Of a stretch of 35,224 bases of DNA, positions 22,787 to 31,309 are shown in pieces (within the stretch, counting starts at the first letter, position 1; each line of letters begins with the position of its first letter). The stretch is from DAIDKA01 sp036489445 (lineage in GTDB: Bacteria > Pseudomonadota > Gammaproteobacteria > Steroidobacterales > Steroidobacteraceae): positions 1 to 35,224 of the forward strand of contig DASXFV010000005.1 of assembly GCA_036489445.1 (NCBI GenBank), given 5' to 3'. Both the position numbers and the translations under genes were made by a program. Below the pieces are notes generated by a model. That model had not been told where the DNA came from. It did no database searches and saw only the letters and a program-made list of their open reading frames with translations.

Positions 22787-24759
22787 GCATACGCCAGACA
22801 CCAGTCGTCCCCGTGCAGCCAGCTGTTCTCCAGTGGCAGCGCCGCGCCGCGGTATAGGCGCGTGACGCCGCGCTGGCCGCCGCTCTTCAGGGCATCGGCC
22901 AGCGCCGCGGCGGATTGCGGATCGCGCGCGCCGGCACAGCGATAAATCATGACGGGCGACAACACGGCAACGAAGAACCGCTCCCCGCGGCGCCGGATGC
23001 CAAATATCACGCCCATGCCCGTATCGGGAGTCATGGGCAGGATCAGCTGACCGCCGTCCTTGAGTCCATCCAGCCACCGGTCCACCGGACGCGTCGTGCC
23101 GGCACTGACCAGGATGAGGTCCGCCGGCGCGAAGTCTGTTTGGGTGGCGTCTCCATGCAGAACGTCGACATGCGCCAGATCCCGCAGGTTGGTACGCGCC
23201 TGCACCGCCAGATCCGCTTCATATTCAATGGCCGTCACCCGACCCGCAGGCCCGACGAGATGCGCGAGGATCGCCGAGTAGTAGCCCGTGCCCGCGCCTA
23301 CATGAACGACCTGCGCGCCCTCCGGCACCAGGGTTTCGGCCAGGACCCGGTAATACAGCGAGGGCTGACCGTTGTTCAGACTCTTCTGTGCCACGATCGA
23401 TACGGCACTATCCACATACACATGCGCCGGGCTGTCGTCCGGCGTTTGCATAAAGGTGCCGCGCAACAGGGCCATGACGGACCAGGGACCGGGCCCCAGG
23501 AACTTCTCCCGCGCGACGCTCGCAAAGGCCGCCTCGACCCTGGGTTCCACTACGCCCGCCATCAAGCCCATCTGCCGGGCAAAGGCGCGGCGCACCACAT
23601 CGATTTCGGCGGCGGTGAAATGCAGGGGCGCAGTGGCTGCACGTACCGATGCCGGTTCGGCCGCGGCCGGCGTGTCTTTCCTGCGCAGCCGGCAGGCCTG
23701 CGCCAGGAATTCCAAGGCCTGGTCCGCCTCGGGTTTCAGCGGCCGGTGGTTGACCCGGGCGATGAACTGCACGAAGCGCAGATAAATATCCGCGGCCCCC
23801 AAGCCATGCTCGGCACACACGGCGACCGCGGCGTTCGCAGCCGCATCAGCCACGGCAGAACCGGGATCCGCATGGGCCTGGAGCAGCGCTTCAGCTGATT
23901 TGATCACCGGACCCATCGCCTGCACCGGTGCCCATACCCGCATCGCGGCGTCGAAAAAGTCCGCCAACTGCCGGCTCTGCAGCGGAAACGGCAGGACGTC
24001 CTGGTCCGGATGACGCTCGCGTGCGATGACGCCCAATTCCATGAACTTGGTCGTCAGCGCCGGGTTCCAGTCCATCATGCGCACCGTACGTTCCCGCACA
24101 CCATATTTGCCAAGCAGGGCCTGCTGCTTGGAGAGCTGTTCCTGCACCGCCGGGTCGCCAGGTGACAGGCCCTGGCGGTGCTGATCCAGCATGACCGCAT
24201 TGCACTCGGCGCGCTCGCGCAGATAGCTGTTGTTCTGGTTCAGGTCCTCCGGGTGACTGGCCCACCATGTCTGCCATTCCCATCGCTCCTCAGTGGTGAG
24301 CAGTTCCTGCATCAGGTCGGCGAACAGTGTTCCGCGGTTCTGCATCGGGGTACTCCGTGCCTGGAGCGCGTTGACCAGCTGGCACAACTCCTCGAGGGAG
24401 AGTGGCTGGCTGCGTTCCAGTCTGTGGATGGCGGCCTCGACGACTTCGAGCGCCTTCGCGGCCTCGGCATGACGTTCCCGCCATGAAGTGGCCTGCACCT
24501 GGAGGACACTCAGCAAGGATGGGTTGGTCTCGCGCAGCAGTTTGCGGATCTGCGCCAGGGTGAGACCCAGCGTCTTGAGCACCGAAATGGTGTTCAACCG
24601 CAGCAGATCCTCCGGCCCATATCGCCGCCAGCCATTGGCCGCGCGACCGGGTTTGAGCAGGCCTTCACGCTCATAGACCCGCAGTGCCCGCACGGTAAGT
24701 CCCGTACGCGCCGCGCAGTCGGCCGCCGTCAACCATTTGCGTGATGTATCCGCCACCAT
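22783..24759 (-). CDS. MerR-type regulator fused to a protein-L-isoaspartate O-methyltransferase-like domain
   Basis: This 658-aa protein has three parts. A MerR winged helix-turn-helix lies at 9-77 (GLTVRALRVYEREGLLKPGR, WRRYGPEDLLRL). A helical middle region, about 80-370, contains WEWQTWW and resembles the drug-sensing helical domains of some MerR proteins, weakly. A C-terminal PCMT-like methyltransferase spans about 395-608, with VVHVGAGTGYYSAILAHL (motif I), AIEYEADLA, and VLHGDAT. PCMT repairs isoaspartate in aged proteins. Either the domain is a true methyltransferase under self-control, or it has become a SAM or peptide sensor. ATG 24759 has GGAGGGC just upstream. Confidence 0.87.
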   Translation of the reverse strand: MVADTSRKWLTAADCAARTGLTVRALRVYEREGLLKPGRAANGWRRYGPEDLLRLNTISVLKTLGLTLAQIRKLLRETNPSLLSVLQVQATSWRERHAEAAKALEVVEAAIHRLERSQPLSLEELCQLVNALQARSTPMQNRGTLFADLMQELLTTEERWEWQTWWASHPEDLNQNNSYLRERAECNAVMLDQHRQGLSPGDPAVQEQLSKQQALLGKYGVRERTVRMMDWNPALTTKFMELGVIARERHPDQDVLPFPLQSRQLADFFDAAMRVWAPVQAMGPVIKSAEALLQAHADPGSAVADAAANAAVAVCAEHGLGAADIYLRFVQFIARVNHRPLKPEADQALEFLAQACRLRRKDTPAAAEPASVRAATAPLHFTAAEIDVVRRAFARQMGLMAGVVEPRVEAAFASVAREKFLGPGPWSVMALLRGTFMQTPDDSPAHVYVDSAVSIVAQKSLNNGQPSLYYRVLAETLVPEGAQVVHVGAGTGYYSAILAHLVGPAGRVTAIEYEADLAVQARTNLRDLAHVDVLHGDATQTDFAPADLILVSAGTTRPVDRWLDGLKDGGQLILPMTPDTGMGVIFGIRRRGERFFVAVLSPVMIYRCAGARDPQSAAALADALKSGGQRGVTRLYRGAALPLENSWLHGDDWCLAYA

Positions 24760-24774
24760 AGCCCTCCGCGGACC

Positions 24775-24805
24775 ACCCTAAAGCCTGACCCTGGGTCAGG
24801 CTCAA
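24775..24805 (-). promoter_or_regulatory. Dyad operator and promoter of the MerR-fusion gene
   Basis: GCCTGACC-ctg-GGTCAGGC (24783-24801) is a perfect 8-bp inverted repeat. On the minus strand it lies between a -35-like TTGAGC (24805-24800) and a -10-like TAGGGT (24780-24775), 19 bp apart. The long 19-bp spacer filled by a dyad is the hallmark of MerR-controlled promoters. A 17-bp alternative uses TTTAGG. Divergent control of the aldo/keto reductase gene is possible. Confidence 0.65.
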
Positions 24806-24910
24806 GAGGATATTCGCTTTGGGCGGGACCGTGACAGCCTCGCTGCGGCCACTGTCTTGACAGCGCCGCTGATTCCGGCGGAGTCTGGGGATATGGCATA
24901 GAGGACACCC

Positions 24911-25894
24911 ATGGACTACATGCGACTGGGCTCATCGGGACTGCGGGTATCGCGCATCTGCTTAGGGTGCATGAGTTTTGGCAGTGGGGCGGAATGGATG
25001 CTGCCGGAAGCGGCCAGCTTCGCCATTGTCCGCCGTGCCCTGGACCTGGGGATCAACTTCTTCGACACCGCCGATGTGTACTCGGCGGGCGAGAGTGAGC
25101 AGATCCTCGGCAAGGCGCTGAAATCCTTCGGCGTCAAACGCGACGATGCAGTCGTGGCCACCAAGGTTTTCCAGGCGATGGGGCCGGGCGCCAATCAGCG
25201 CGGATTGTCGCGCAAGCATATTGTCGAATCGATTGACAACAGCCTCAGGCGCCTGGGCACGGACTATGTCGACCTCTATCAGATTCACCGCTTCGATCGG
25301 GAGACTCCGATTGAGGAAACGCTGGAAGCCCTGACCGATCTGATCAGGGTCGGCAAGGTGCGCTACATCGGCGCCTCGACCATGGCGGCCTACCAATTGG
25401 CGAAGATGCTGTATCGGGCCGACCAGTTGCGGCTGAGTCGCTTCATCAGCATGCAGAACAATTACAGCCTCCTTTATCGCGAAGAAGAGCGCGAGGTGAT
25501 TCCCCTGTGTCGTGAAGAAGGCATCGGGCTGATCCCCTACAGCCCCATCGGCGGCGGCCTGCTCGCCGGCAGTCGGCGCACCCACACCGTGCGGTCGAAC
25601 TCGCCCATGGCGCGCAACCGCTTCAACCGCAAGGCGGATGAAGCCGTGATTGATGCCGTCGCGCAGGTGGCTGCACAGCGCGGCAGCAGCGCCGCACAGG
25701 TCGCTGTGGCGTGGCTGCTGGCCCAACCGGGCGTCGACTCACCCATCGTGGGCGCCACCCAGGTCACGCACCTGGATGATTCCGTCAAGGCCCTGGACCT
25801 TCACCTCACGACTGAAGAAAGCGACAAGCTCGAAGCCGCCTACGAAACCCAGGCCCCTCTGCCGTTGTACATTCGCCCCACCCCCACCGCATAA
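24911..25894 (+). CDS. Aldo/keto reductase
   Basis: This 327-aa NADPH-dependent carbonyl reductase has the barrel-family tetrad: D52 and Y57 in FFDTADVYSAGESE, K85 in ATKVF, and H126 in YQIHRFD. Other blocks are RYIGASTMAAYQLAKM, MQNNYSLLYREEEREVIPLC and IPYSPIGGGLLAG, typical of the large bacterial group acting on aldehydes and ketones. Physiological substrate is unknown. The ATG has AGAGGA upstream. It is divergent from the MerR-fusion gene with the dyad operator between them, so it is the obvious candidate target. DsbA follows after 9 bp. Confidence 0.93.
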   Translation: MDYMRLGSSGLRVSRICLGCMSFGSGAEWMLPEAASFAIVRRALDLGINFFDTADVYSAGESEQILGKALKSFGVKRDDAVVATKVFQAMGPGANQRGLSRKHIVESIDNSLRRLGTDYVDLYQIHRFDRETPIEETLEALTDLIRVGKVRYIGASTMAAYQLAKMLYRADQLRLSRFISMQNNYSLLYREEEREVIPLCREEGIGLIPYSPIGGGLLAGSRRTHTVRSNSPMARNRFNRKADEAVIDAVAQVAAQRGSSAAQVAVAWLLAQPGVDSPIVGATQVTHLDDSVKALDLHLTTEESDKLEAAYETQAPLPLYIRPTPTA

Positions 25895-25903
25895 GGAACT
25901 GAC

Positions 25904-26584
25904 ATGAAACACTTTGGCGCCGCAGCACTCGGCGTGCTGGCCCTCATTCTGGCCCCGCTGACGCAAGCCGCGCAGAGCTGGACCGAAGGCACCAATTTCG
26001 AAGTCATTCACCCGACCCAGCGCACTCAAGTGGCACCCGGCAAGGTCGAGATCATGGAGGTGTTCTCCTATGGCTGTCCCTCCTGCAACAGCTTCCAACC
26101 CGTGATCGCAACCCTGGAGCACAGCCTGCCGCCCAATGCCCAAATGGTCTTTCTGCCGGCCTCCTTCAAACCGGAGGAAGACTGGTCCATGTTGCAGCGC
26201 GCGTACTTCACTGCGCAGGTCCTGGGCGTATCGGAGCGCACCCATCAGGGGATGTTCGATGCGGTGTGGAAGACCGGCGAGCTGGCCATCGCCGATCCTG
26301 CCACCCATCGCCTGAAGAACCCAATGCCCACCATCGAGGATGCCGCGAAGTGTTACGAGCACCTGGCCGGCATCAAACCCGCGGTTTTCCTGGCCACTGC
26401 ACGCTCATTCGGTGTGGATGTGAAGATGCGGGCCGCGGACGCCCAGGTGCTCGCCATGCAGGTGCCGGGCACGCCCTGCATCATCGTCAACGGCAAGTAT
26501 CGGATCGTCTTGGATTCACTGCGCAGCGAAGCTGACCTCATCGGTGTAGTGCGCTACCTGGTGGACAAGGAAAGCCGTCACTGA
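25904..26584 (+). CDS. DsbA-family thiol:disulfide oxidoreductase
   Basis: This 226-aa periplasmic protein has a signal peptide (MKHFGAAALGVLALILAPLT, cleavage near AQAA-Q or QAA-QS). The thioredoxin-fold active site is C58-P-S-C61 in FSYGCPSCNSF. The helical insertion follows, and the cis-proline loop is in VPGTPCIIVNGKY. It probably oxidises cysteine pairs in exported proteins. The P-S dipeptide differs from the P-H of E. coli DsbA and is nearer to DsbA-like proteins of xanthomonads. An extra cysteine follows the cis-proline. It starts 9 bp after the reductase gene and overlaps the end of the convergent DUF885 relic by a few bases. Confidence 0.93.
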   Translation: MKHFGAAALGVLALILAPLTQAAQSWTEGTNFEVIHPTQRTQVAPGKVEIMEVFSYGCPSCNSFQPVIATLEHSLPPNAQMVFLPASFKPEEDWSMLQRAYFTAQVLGVSERTHQGMFDAVWKTGELAIADPATHRLKNPMPTIEDAAKCYEHLAGIKPAVFLATARSFGVDVKMRAADAQVLAMQVPGTPCIIVNGKYRIVLDSLRSEADLIGVVRYLVDKESRH

Positions 26585-27493
26585 GGCCGGTGCGCGGGAG
26601 TAAATTGCGCCTCCACCGCTGCCGCCAGCTGATCCGGCGGCAGTAGCCCTTGGGCGATGAGGAAATCATTGAACTGCTTGAGGTTGAAGTGGCGGCCCAG
26701 TTCGATCTGCATTTGTGCGCGCAGTTCCAGCAAACGCGAGTAGCCGTAGAAGTAGGCGGTTGCGTGGCCCGGCGAGCGGAAGGTGAAGCGGTCGAGTTCC
26801 TCGCGGGCGAACGCTTCCGACAAACCCACATCGTTCGATCCGGTACCTGGCGTAGAGCTTGCGAATGCCGTCGACATAGCGTGCGGTGTTGGCCAGGTTC
26901 TGTTCGACCTCGACCTTGTACGGGCCGAGCAGCTGCGGGTCGCTGAGCTTCGCCTGGAACAGTGCGCCGGCCTCCTTCGTCACCGGCGTGCAGCCCCCCA
27001 TGCCGACGTAGCACTGCAGGCGCTGGCGCGCGGACGGACGCCGGGCGGCCGCAACCTGGTCCTGCAGCAGCGCGAACTCCCCCTGGAACACAGTCTGGCC
27101 GACGTCGATATACGGCAGCAGATACTGCTCGTTGATCCGGCTGTCCCCGATGTTGAGATCGGCCGCCCTGATCATGATCTGCAGATCCTGGCGCACCCGA
27201 GGATCAGTTTCCGCGGTCAGCTTTTTCTGCAGGTCCTCGCGCGCCGTGGTCAGTGCCGCACGCCGGCGCCGCTCAACGCCGGCTTTCAGGTCAATGGCCT
27301 TGTCGTCATAGCCCGCCAGGCCGTATTGCGAAGCGGATTCGGGATTGAAGTCCGCCAGCACCTGCAACAGCGGCTAGGCATCGGCATCGCTCTTACTCAC
27401 CCACGCCGCCTGAGCTGAGGGAGCGGAAGCGGCGGAGGCGGCGGAAGCGCCGCCGCATGCCAGCGCAATGCCAGCCATCAGGGGTTTGAACAT
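26578..27493 (-). pseudogene. Degraded DUF885-family protein gene
   Basis: The intact family member would be an exported protein of roughly 600 aa. Here the start is intact (ATG 27493, signal peptide MFKPLMAGIALACGGASAAS, then AAWVSKSDADA). An in-frame TAG at 27376-27374 interrupts it. The same frame continues as LLQVLADFNPESASQYGLAG through LANTARYVDGIRKLYARYRI to about 26840. There the reading frame changes and jumps to the family C-terminus: GLSEAFAREELDRFTFRSPG, then TAYFYGYSRLLELRAQ and FNDFLIAQGLLPPDQL. The middle of about 300 residues, including the catalytic region, is missing. So there is a nonsense codon, a large deletion and a frameshift in one gene. Confidence 0.88.
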
Positions 27494-27569
27494 GGATATA
27501 GAATAACCAGCCCGGCGGAAGTGGGATAGTTGATATAGCATCGGAGCAGGGCGATTCGAGGGGCGTAGC

Positions 27570-28652
27570 ATGCGTACCTGGTGCGTGAGACTGGCAGCAG
27601 CCTTGGGACTGACCCTGCTCGCAGCCGCGGGGGCCGCGGCAGCGGACCAACTGCTGGTCCTGGAGAAGGACACCCATCAGCTCGCCATCATTGATCCGGT
27701 GGACCTGCGGGTGCTGGCACGGATTGCGTCCGGCCCCGATCCGCACGAGGTGGTTGCCTCCAGCGACGGCCGCGTGGCCTACATCTCCAACTACGGGGGC
27801 GAAGGCAGCGACCTGCACACCATCTCCCGGGTCGACCTCCTCTCCCGCACGACGCTGGCGCCCATCGATCTCGGGGCCTTGCACTCAGCGCATGGCCTGG
27901 ACTTCGCCGGTGGCGAGCTCTACTTCACCGCCGAAAGCAGCAAGGTCATCGGCCGCTACGATCCGGCCAGCGCACGCATCGACTGGGTCATGGGCACCGG
28001 GCAGGATCGGACGCACATGGTCTGGGTCGCGCCGGACCTGAAGCACATCTACACCACGAATGTACGCTCCGGCAGCGTCTCGATCCTGGAGAGCGTCACC
28101 CGCGCGGCTTTCGCGCCGCCGCCCGGCTTCAAGCCGCCGGCGGGGGCGCCCCCGAGGCCGCCTGGGGCGCCGGTTACCCTCTGGAACATCACCGTCGTGC
28201 CCGCCGGGCGCGGCGCAGAAGGTTTCGACCTCTCACCGGATGGTCGCCAGTTATGGACCGCCAACGCGCAGGACGGCACAGTCACGGTGATCGACCTGGC
28301 CGCCAAGAAGGCGGTGGAGACCTTCGCCGTTCCGGTCCATGGCGCCAACCGTCTGAAATTTACGCCTGACGGCGCCCATGTGCTGATCTCGGGACTGGGC
28401 AACTTCGGTTCCGCCGCGCCGGATCACGCCAACCTCATCGTGGTGGATGTCGCCACGCGCAGGACGATCAAGTCGCTGGATCTGGGTGGCGGTGCGGCCG
28501 GTATCCTGATCCCACCCGGTGGCAGTTCCGCCTTCGTGGCGGTGAGCGGCGGCGGCAAGGTCGCGGTGGTCGACCTCAAGACCTTCAACCTACGCGGGCA
28601 GATCGCGCCTCTGGGTCAGCCCGATGGCATGGCGTGGGTGCGCGGCCGCTAG
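27570..28652 (+). CDS. Exported YncE/YVTN-type beta-propeller protein
   Basis: This 360-aa protein has a clear signal peptide (MRTWCVRLAAALGLTLLAAA...AAAADQ). Repeats of the form LVLEKDTHQLAIIDPVDLRV, GFDLSPDGRQLWTANAQDGT and VTVIDLAAKK mark a WD/YVTN-like propeller of about seven blades. A proline-rich loop (PPPGFKPPAGAPPRPPGAP) sits at about residues 184-202. Such proteins bind ligands or partners in the periplasm; no catalytic residues are evident. It is divergent from the DUF885 relic and convergent with the SDR gene. Confidence 0.85.
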   Translation: MRTWCVRLAAALGLTLLAAAGAAAADQLLVLEKDTHQLAIIDPVDLRVLARIASGPDPHEVVASSDGRVAYISNYGGEGSDLHTISRVDLLSRTTLAPIDLGALHSAHGLDFAGGELYFTAESSKVIGRYDPASARIDWVMGTGQDRTHMVWVAPDLKHIYTTNVRSGSVSILESVTRAAFAPPPGFKPPAGAPPRPPGAPVTLWNITVVPAGRGAEGFDLSPDGRQLWTANAQDGTVTVIDLAAKKAVETFAVPVHGANRLKFTPDGAHVLISGLGNFGSAAPDHANLIVVDVATRRTIKSLDLGGGAAGILIPPGGSSAFVAVSGGGKVAVVDLKTFNLRGQIAPLGQPDGMAWVRGR

Positions 28653-28671
28653 ACCCGGGACAGCGGCGAGA

Positions 28672-29523
28672 TCAAAAGGCGCTTTTCACCACGCCACCAT
28701 CCACGCGCAATGCGGCTCCGGTCGTGGCCGACGACAATGGGCTCGCCACATACGCCACCAGGGTCGCCACCTCCTCCGTCCGCTCGAATCGCTTGATGAG
28801 CGAGGTGGGTCGCTGAGTCTTGAAAAACTGCTCCTCCACCTCGGCCAGCGACCGCCCGCCAAAGCGTCCGGCAGCCCTTGGATCTTCGGTATCGAGAGTG
28901 GGTCCCGGCAATATACTGTTCACCGTCACGCCGGTTTTGGCACAGCTTTCAGCGATGCCGCGTGCCACCGCAATTTCCGCCGCCTTGCTCATGCCGTATT
29001 GCACGCTCTCCACGGGAATCTGCAGTGCACTTTCGCTGGAGATAAAGATGATGCGTCCCCAGTTACGCTGCTTCATGCCGGGCAGGTAGACCCGCGACAG
29101 ACGCACCCCGGACATGACATTGAGATCGAAAGTCTGATACCAGTCCTGATCCGTCGACTGCATGAACTCGTGCGGGATGAATCGGCCGACGTTGTTGATC
29201 AGGATGTCCACATTGGGATAAGTCCTGGCCAGCCGCGCAATGTCGTCCGCCTTGCTCATGTCGCCGGCAAAGCCCAACGGGGCTTTCCCCGTCGCCTGTT
29301 TGAGTGAGACAGTCGCTTTGGCTACGGATTCCTGGCTTCGTCCGTTGATGATCACCTGCGCGCCTTCCGCGAGCAGCACCTTGGCGATGCCGTAACCAAT
29401 TCCACTGGTGCTACCGGTCACCAGGGCGGTCTTGCCCTTCAGTTGCAGATCCATCGCCTGAACCGAACCGCAGACGGTCATCACGGCAACGACCATCAAT
29501 ATTCTGAACGATGCGGATTTCAT
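28672..29523 (-). CDS. Short-chain dehydrogenase/reductase with an N-terminal signal peptide
   Basis: This 283-aa classical SDR has the NAD(P) loop TGSTSGIG (36-43), NNVG, the catalytic serine in FISSESALQ and YGMSK (Tyr and Lys). NSILPGPTLDT and the C-terminal RVDGGVVKSAF are typical. Residues 1-23 (MKSASFRILMVVAVMTVCGS, then VQA) form a convincing Sec signal. Residue 24 is a methionine beginning MDLQLKGKTALVTG, the usual SDR N-terminus. The first ATG (29523) has a strong GGAAGG ribosome binding site, while Met24 has only a weak one. The enzyme would therefore be exported, which is unusual because NAD(P)H is cytoplasmic. Substrate is unknown. Confidence 0.9.
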   Translation of the reverse strand: MKSASFRILMVVAVMTVCGSVQAMDLQLKGKTALVTGSTSGIGYGIAKVLLAEGAQVIINGRSQESVAKATVSLKQATGKAPLGFAGDMSKADDIARLARTYPNVDILINNVGRFIPHEFMQSTDQDWYQTFDLNVMSGVRLSRVYLPGMKQRNWGRIIFISSESALQIPVESVQYGMSKAAEIAVARGIAESCAKTGVTVNSILPGPTLDTEDPRAAGRFGGRSLAEVEEQFFKTQRPTSLIKRFERTEEVATLVAYVASPLSSATTGAALRVDGGVVKSAF

Positions 29524-29599
29524 GTCAGCGCCTTCCCAGTGTGTTGCCGCGAGCCCGCGGCCCAGTGATTGAATGGGAAGGATGATACTTGCTTAAGGA

Positions 29600-30145
29600 T
29601 CAGGCAATCATTGCCGAGGCGAGGCTCAACTGTCGTTCAATGCGGGCACGGGAAAAGAGGCCGCGCACTGCCGTCGCGCCATCGCTCTCCTTTTCAACCA
29701 CCAGTATGTGCATCAGATTCGCATCGCGAAGCGCCTGCAGCACGTCGATGACCCGCGCTTTTTTGACTGCGGACCAATTCAATGTCACCAGGTCGTGCCA
29801 CGGTGTCATGACCTGCCCCACCGGCACGTCGTTGCGCCGGACATCGTGGAACTGCTGGATGTACTGAATCGGCCGCTCACCTTCAATATCGTAGGAGGTG
29901 ATGAAGCCCACCACCTTGAGTTCATTGACCACCAGCAAGGATCGAACGCCCAGGCCGGCCATATCGTTCAGCGCCGAGCCGATCGAGCGGTTCTCGTGCA
30001 CCGTCACCGGATATTGGCGGCTGAAGTCGTTCATGACAGTGATCGCCGGGTCGTACAATTGGACACGATTGCCGGGTATCGTGGAGCGGCGGGGCAATAC
30101 CCCTGAGTAGGAATCTTGGCCGCGTGTCAGTAGTTCATTGCGCAT
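29600..30145 (-). CDS. CBS-domain pair protein
   Basis: This 181-aa soluble protein is mostly two CBS motifs. The first runs at about residues 34-80 (MNDFSRQYPVTVHENRSIGS, ALNDMAGLGVRSLLVVNE, VVGFITSYDI) and the second from about 108 (VGQVMTPWHDLVTLNWSAVK, VLQALRDANLMHILVVE). CBS pairs bind adenosine nucleotides and act as energy sensors. No enzymatic domain is attached. The ATG has AGGGT upstream. It lies between the fused DUF1800/1501 gene and the SDR gene on the same strand, with gaps of 88 and 76 bp, so a shared transcript is possible. Confidence 0.88.
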   Translation of the reverse strand: MRNELLTRGQDSYSGVLPRRSTIPGNRVQLYDPAITVMNDFSRQYPVTVHENRSIGSALNDMAGLGVRSLLVVNELKVVGFITSYDIEGERPIQYIQQFHDVRRNDVPVGQVMTPWHDLVTLNWSAVKKARVIDVLQALRDANLMHILVVEKESDGATAVRGLFSRARIERQLSLASAMIA

Positions 30146-30233
30146 GGTGGCACCCTACTTTTTTGACACTCCAAATGACAGATCGTTCCGGGAAATGGCT
30201 GTCCCAAGCCAGACCCAAGCCGTTGCCAGGCTC

Positions 30234-31292
30234 TCAGACCAGATTCAGGTTGAGCGGCGCGGCACCCGGAAAGATAAGGTCCAGTTGCTGCGGTGCAAGG
30301 CCCCACAGCCTACCGAAGAGGCCTGAGAGTACGCCACGGTAATTATTGAGTACGGGATAGTCCCGATCCTGGAATAGCGAGCCATGCTCGACTCGCACCT
30401 GTTCGCCGGCGATACGCCCACCATTGATGCGACCACCGAGCACCCAGTACACGCTGCCATGCCCATGGTCCGTGCCGCCGTTGCCGTTTTCGCGGAAGGT
30501 GCGGCCGAACTCGGACAGCACAAAGACGACGGTGCTGTTCCACTCGTCCCCCAGGATGTGGGCGAATGTGGCCAGCCCGCTCCCCAGACTGGTCAGGTTC
30601 GCCGCCAGGGCACCGTGCGCCCCGCCTTCGTTGACGTGCGTATCCCAGCCGCCCACGTCCACGAAGCCGAGCCGATATTGGGTGCGCATGAATCGTGCCA
30701 TGCGCTCAGCGGTCAACTCGAAGCCTTTGGTACTGATGGCACCGCGGTTCGCTGCAAGCATTTCGTCCTGCGCCGCCTGCGCGACTTGCTGCTGCAGCTC
30801 CAGACCCTCCGTCACGGCCGATTCCAGCCGATTGCCGACATACATCCCGCGCAGTGCCGCGATCTGGGCGCGCAGCAGCTCGCGGCGCCGGGCCTGGTAG
30901 ACGAACTGATTGCCCTGGGCATAGAGCGCCTGCCGCGCGACCTGCTTCTCCGGGCCATCCGGCAAGGTATTGATGCGCCTCTGTTCGGCCGCCACCGTGG
31001 CCAGCAGCTGCGCAGCATTCGACTGGCTGATGGGCAACTCGGCGATTTCATGCATCACGACATCCGGCAGATGGCCATCGGTCGGTTGCAGCTGCTGCGC
31101 GAGAAAACCCTCGCGCCCCAGCTTCCGGTACTGCGCCAGAACATCGGAGTCGACGCCAAAGGTGAGTCGCTGAAGCCAGACCATATCGGCAGTAGCAGGC
31201 TGGGAGGCGTTATTGGGCCCTGAGGCGCATCCGGTGAACGCCAGGGCGGCAAGCGCCGCCACGAAAAACTTATCCACTGCGTGATTGAGCAT
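30234..31292 (-). CDS. Lipoprotein fusing a DUF1800 N-terminus to a DUF1501 C-terminus
   Basis: This 352-aa product starts at ATG 31292 (MLNHAVDKFFVAALAALAFT, then GC), a lipobox-type signal with Cys22. A longer frame upstream only covers the neighbouring gene in antisense. Residues 36-141 match the start of DUF1800 (DMVWLQRLTFGVDSDVLAQY, GREGFLAQQLQP, RRRELLRA). From about 143 the sequence becomes the second half of DUF1501: ALRGMYVGNRLESAVTEG, GFVDVGGWDTHVNEGGAHG, VLSEFGRTFRENGNGGTDHG, and FPG near the end. These two families are normally separate neighbouring genes of 400-600 aa. An in-frame deletion across both is the simplest origin. Function may be lost. Confidence 0.85.
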   Translation of the reverse strand: MLNHAVDKFFVAALAALAFTGCASGPNNASQPATADMVWLQRLTFGVDSDVLAQYRKLGREGFLAQQLQPTDGHLPDVVMHEIAELPISQSNAAQLLATVAAEQRRINTLPDGPEKQVARQALYAQGNQFVYQARRRELLRAQIAALRGMYVGNRLESAVTEGLELQQQVAQAAQDEMLAANRGAISTKGFELTAERMARFMRTQYRLGFVDVGGWDTHVNEGGAHGALAANLTSLGSGLATFAHILGDEWNSTVVFVLSEFGRTFRENGNGGTDHGHGSVYWVLGGRINGGRIAGEQVRVEHGSLFQDRDYPVLNNYRGVLSGLFGRLWGLAPQQLDLIFPGAAPLNLNLV

Positions 31293-31309
31293 GAGCACCG
31301 TGACTGCGC

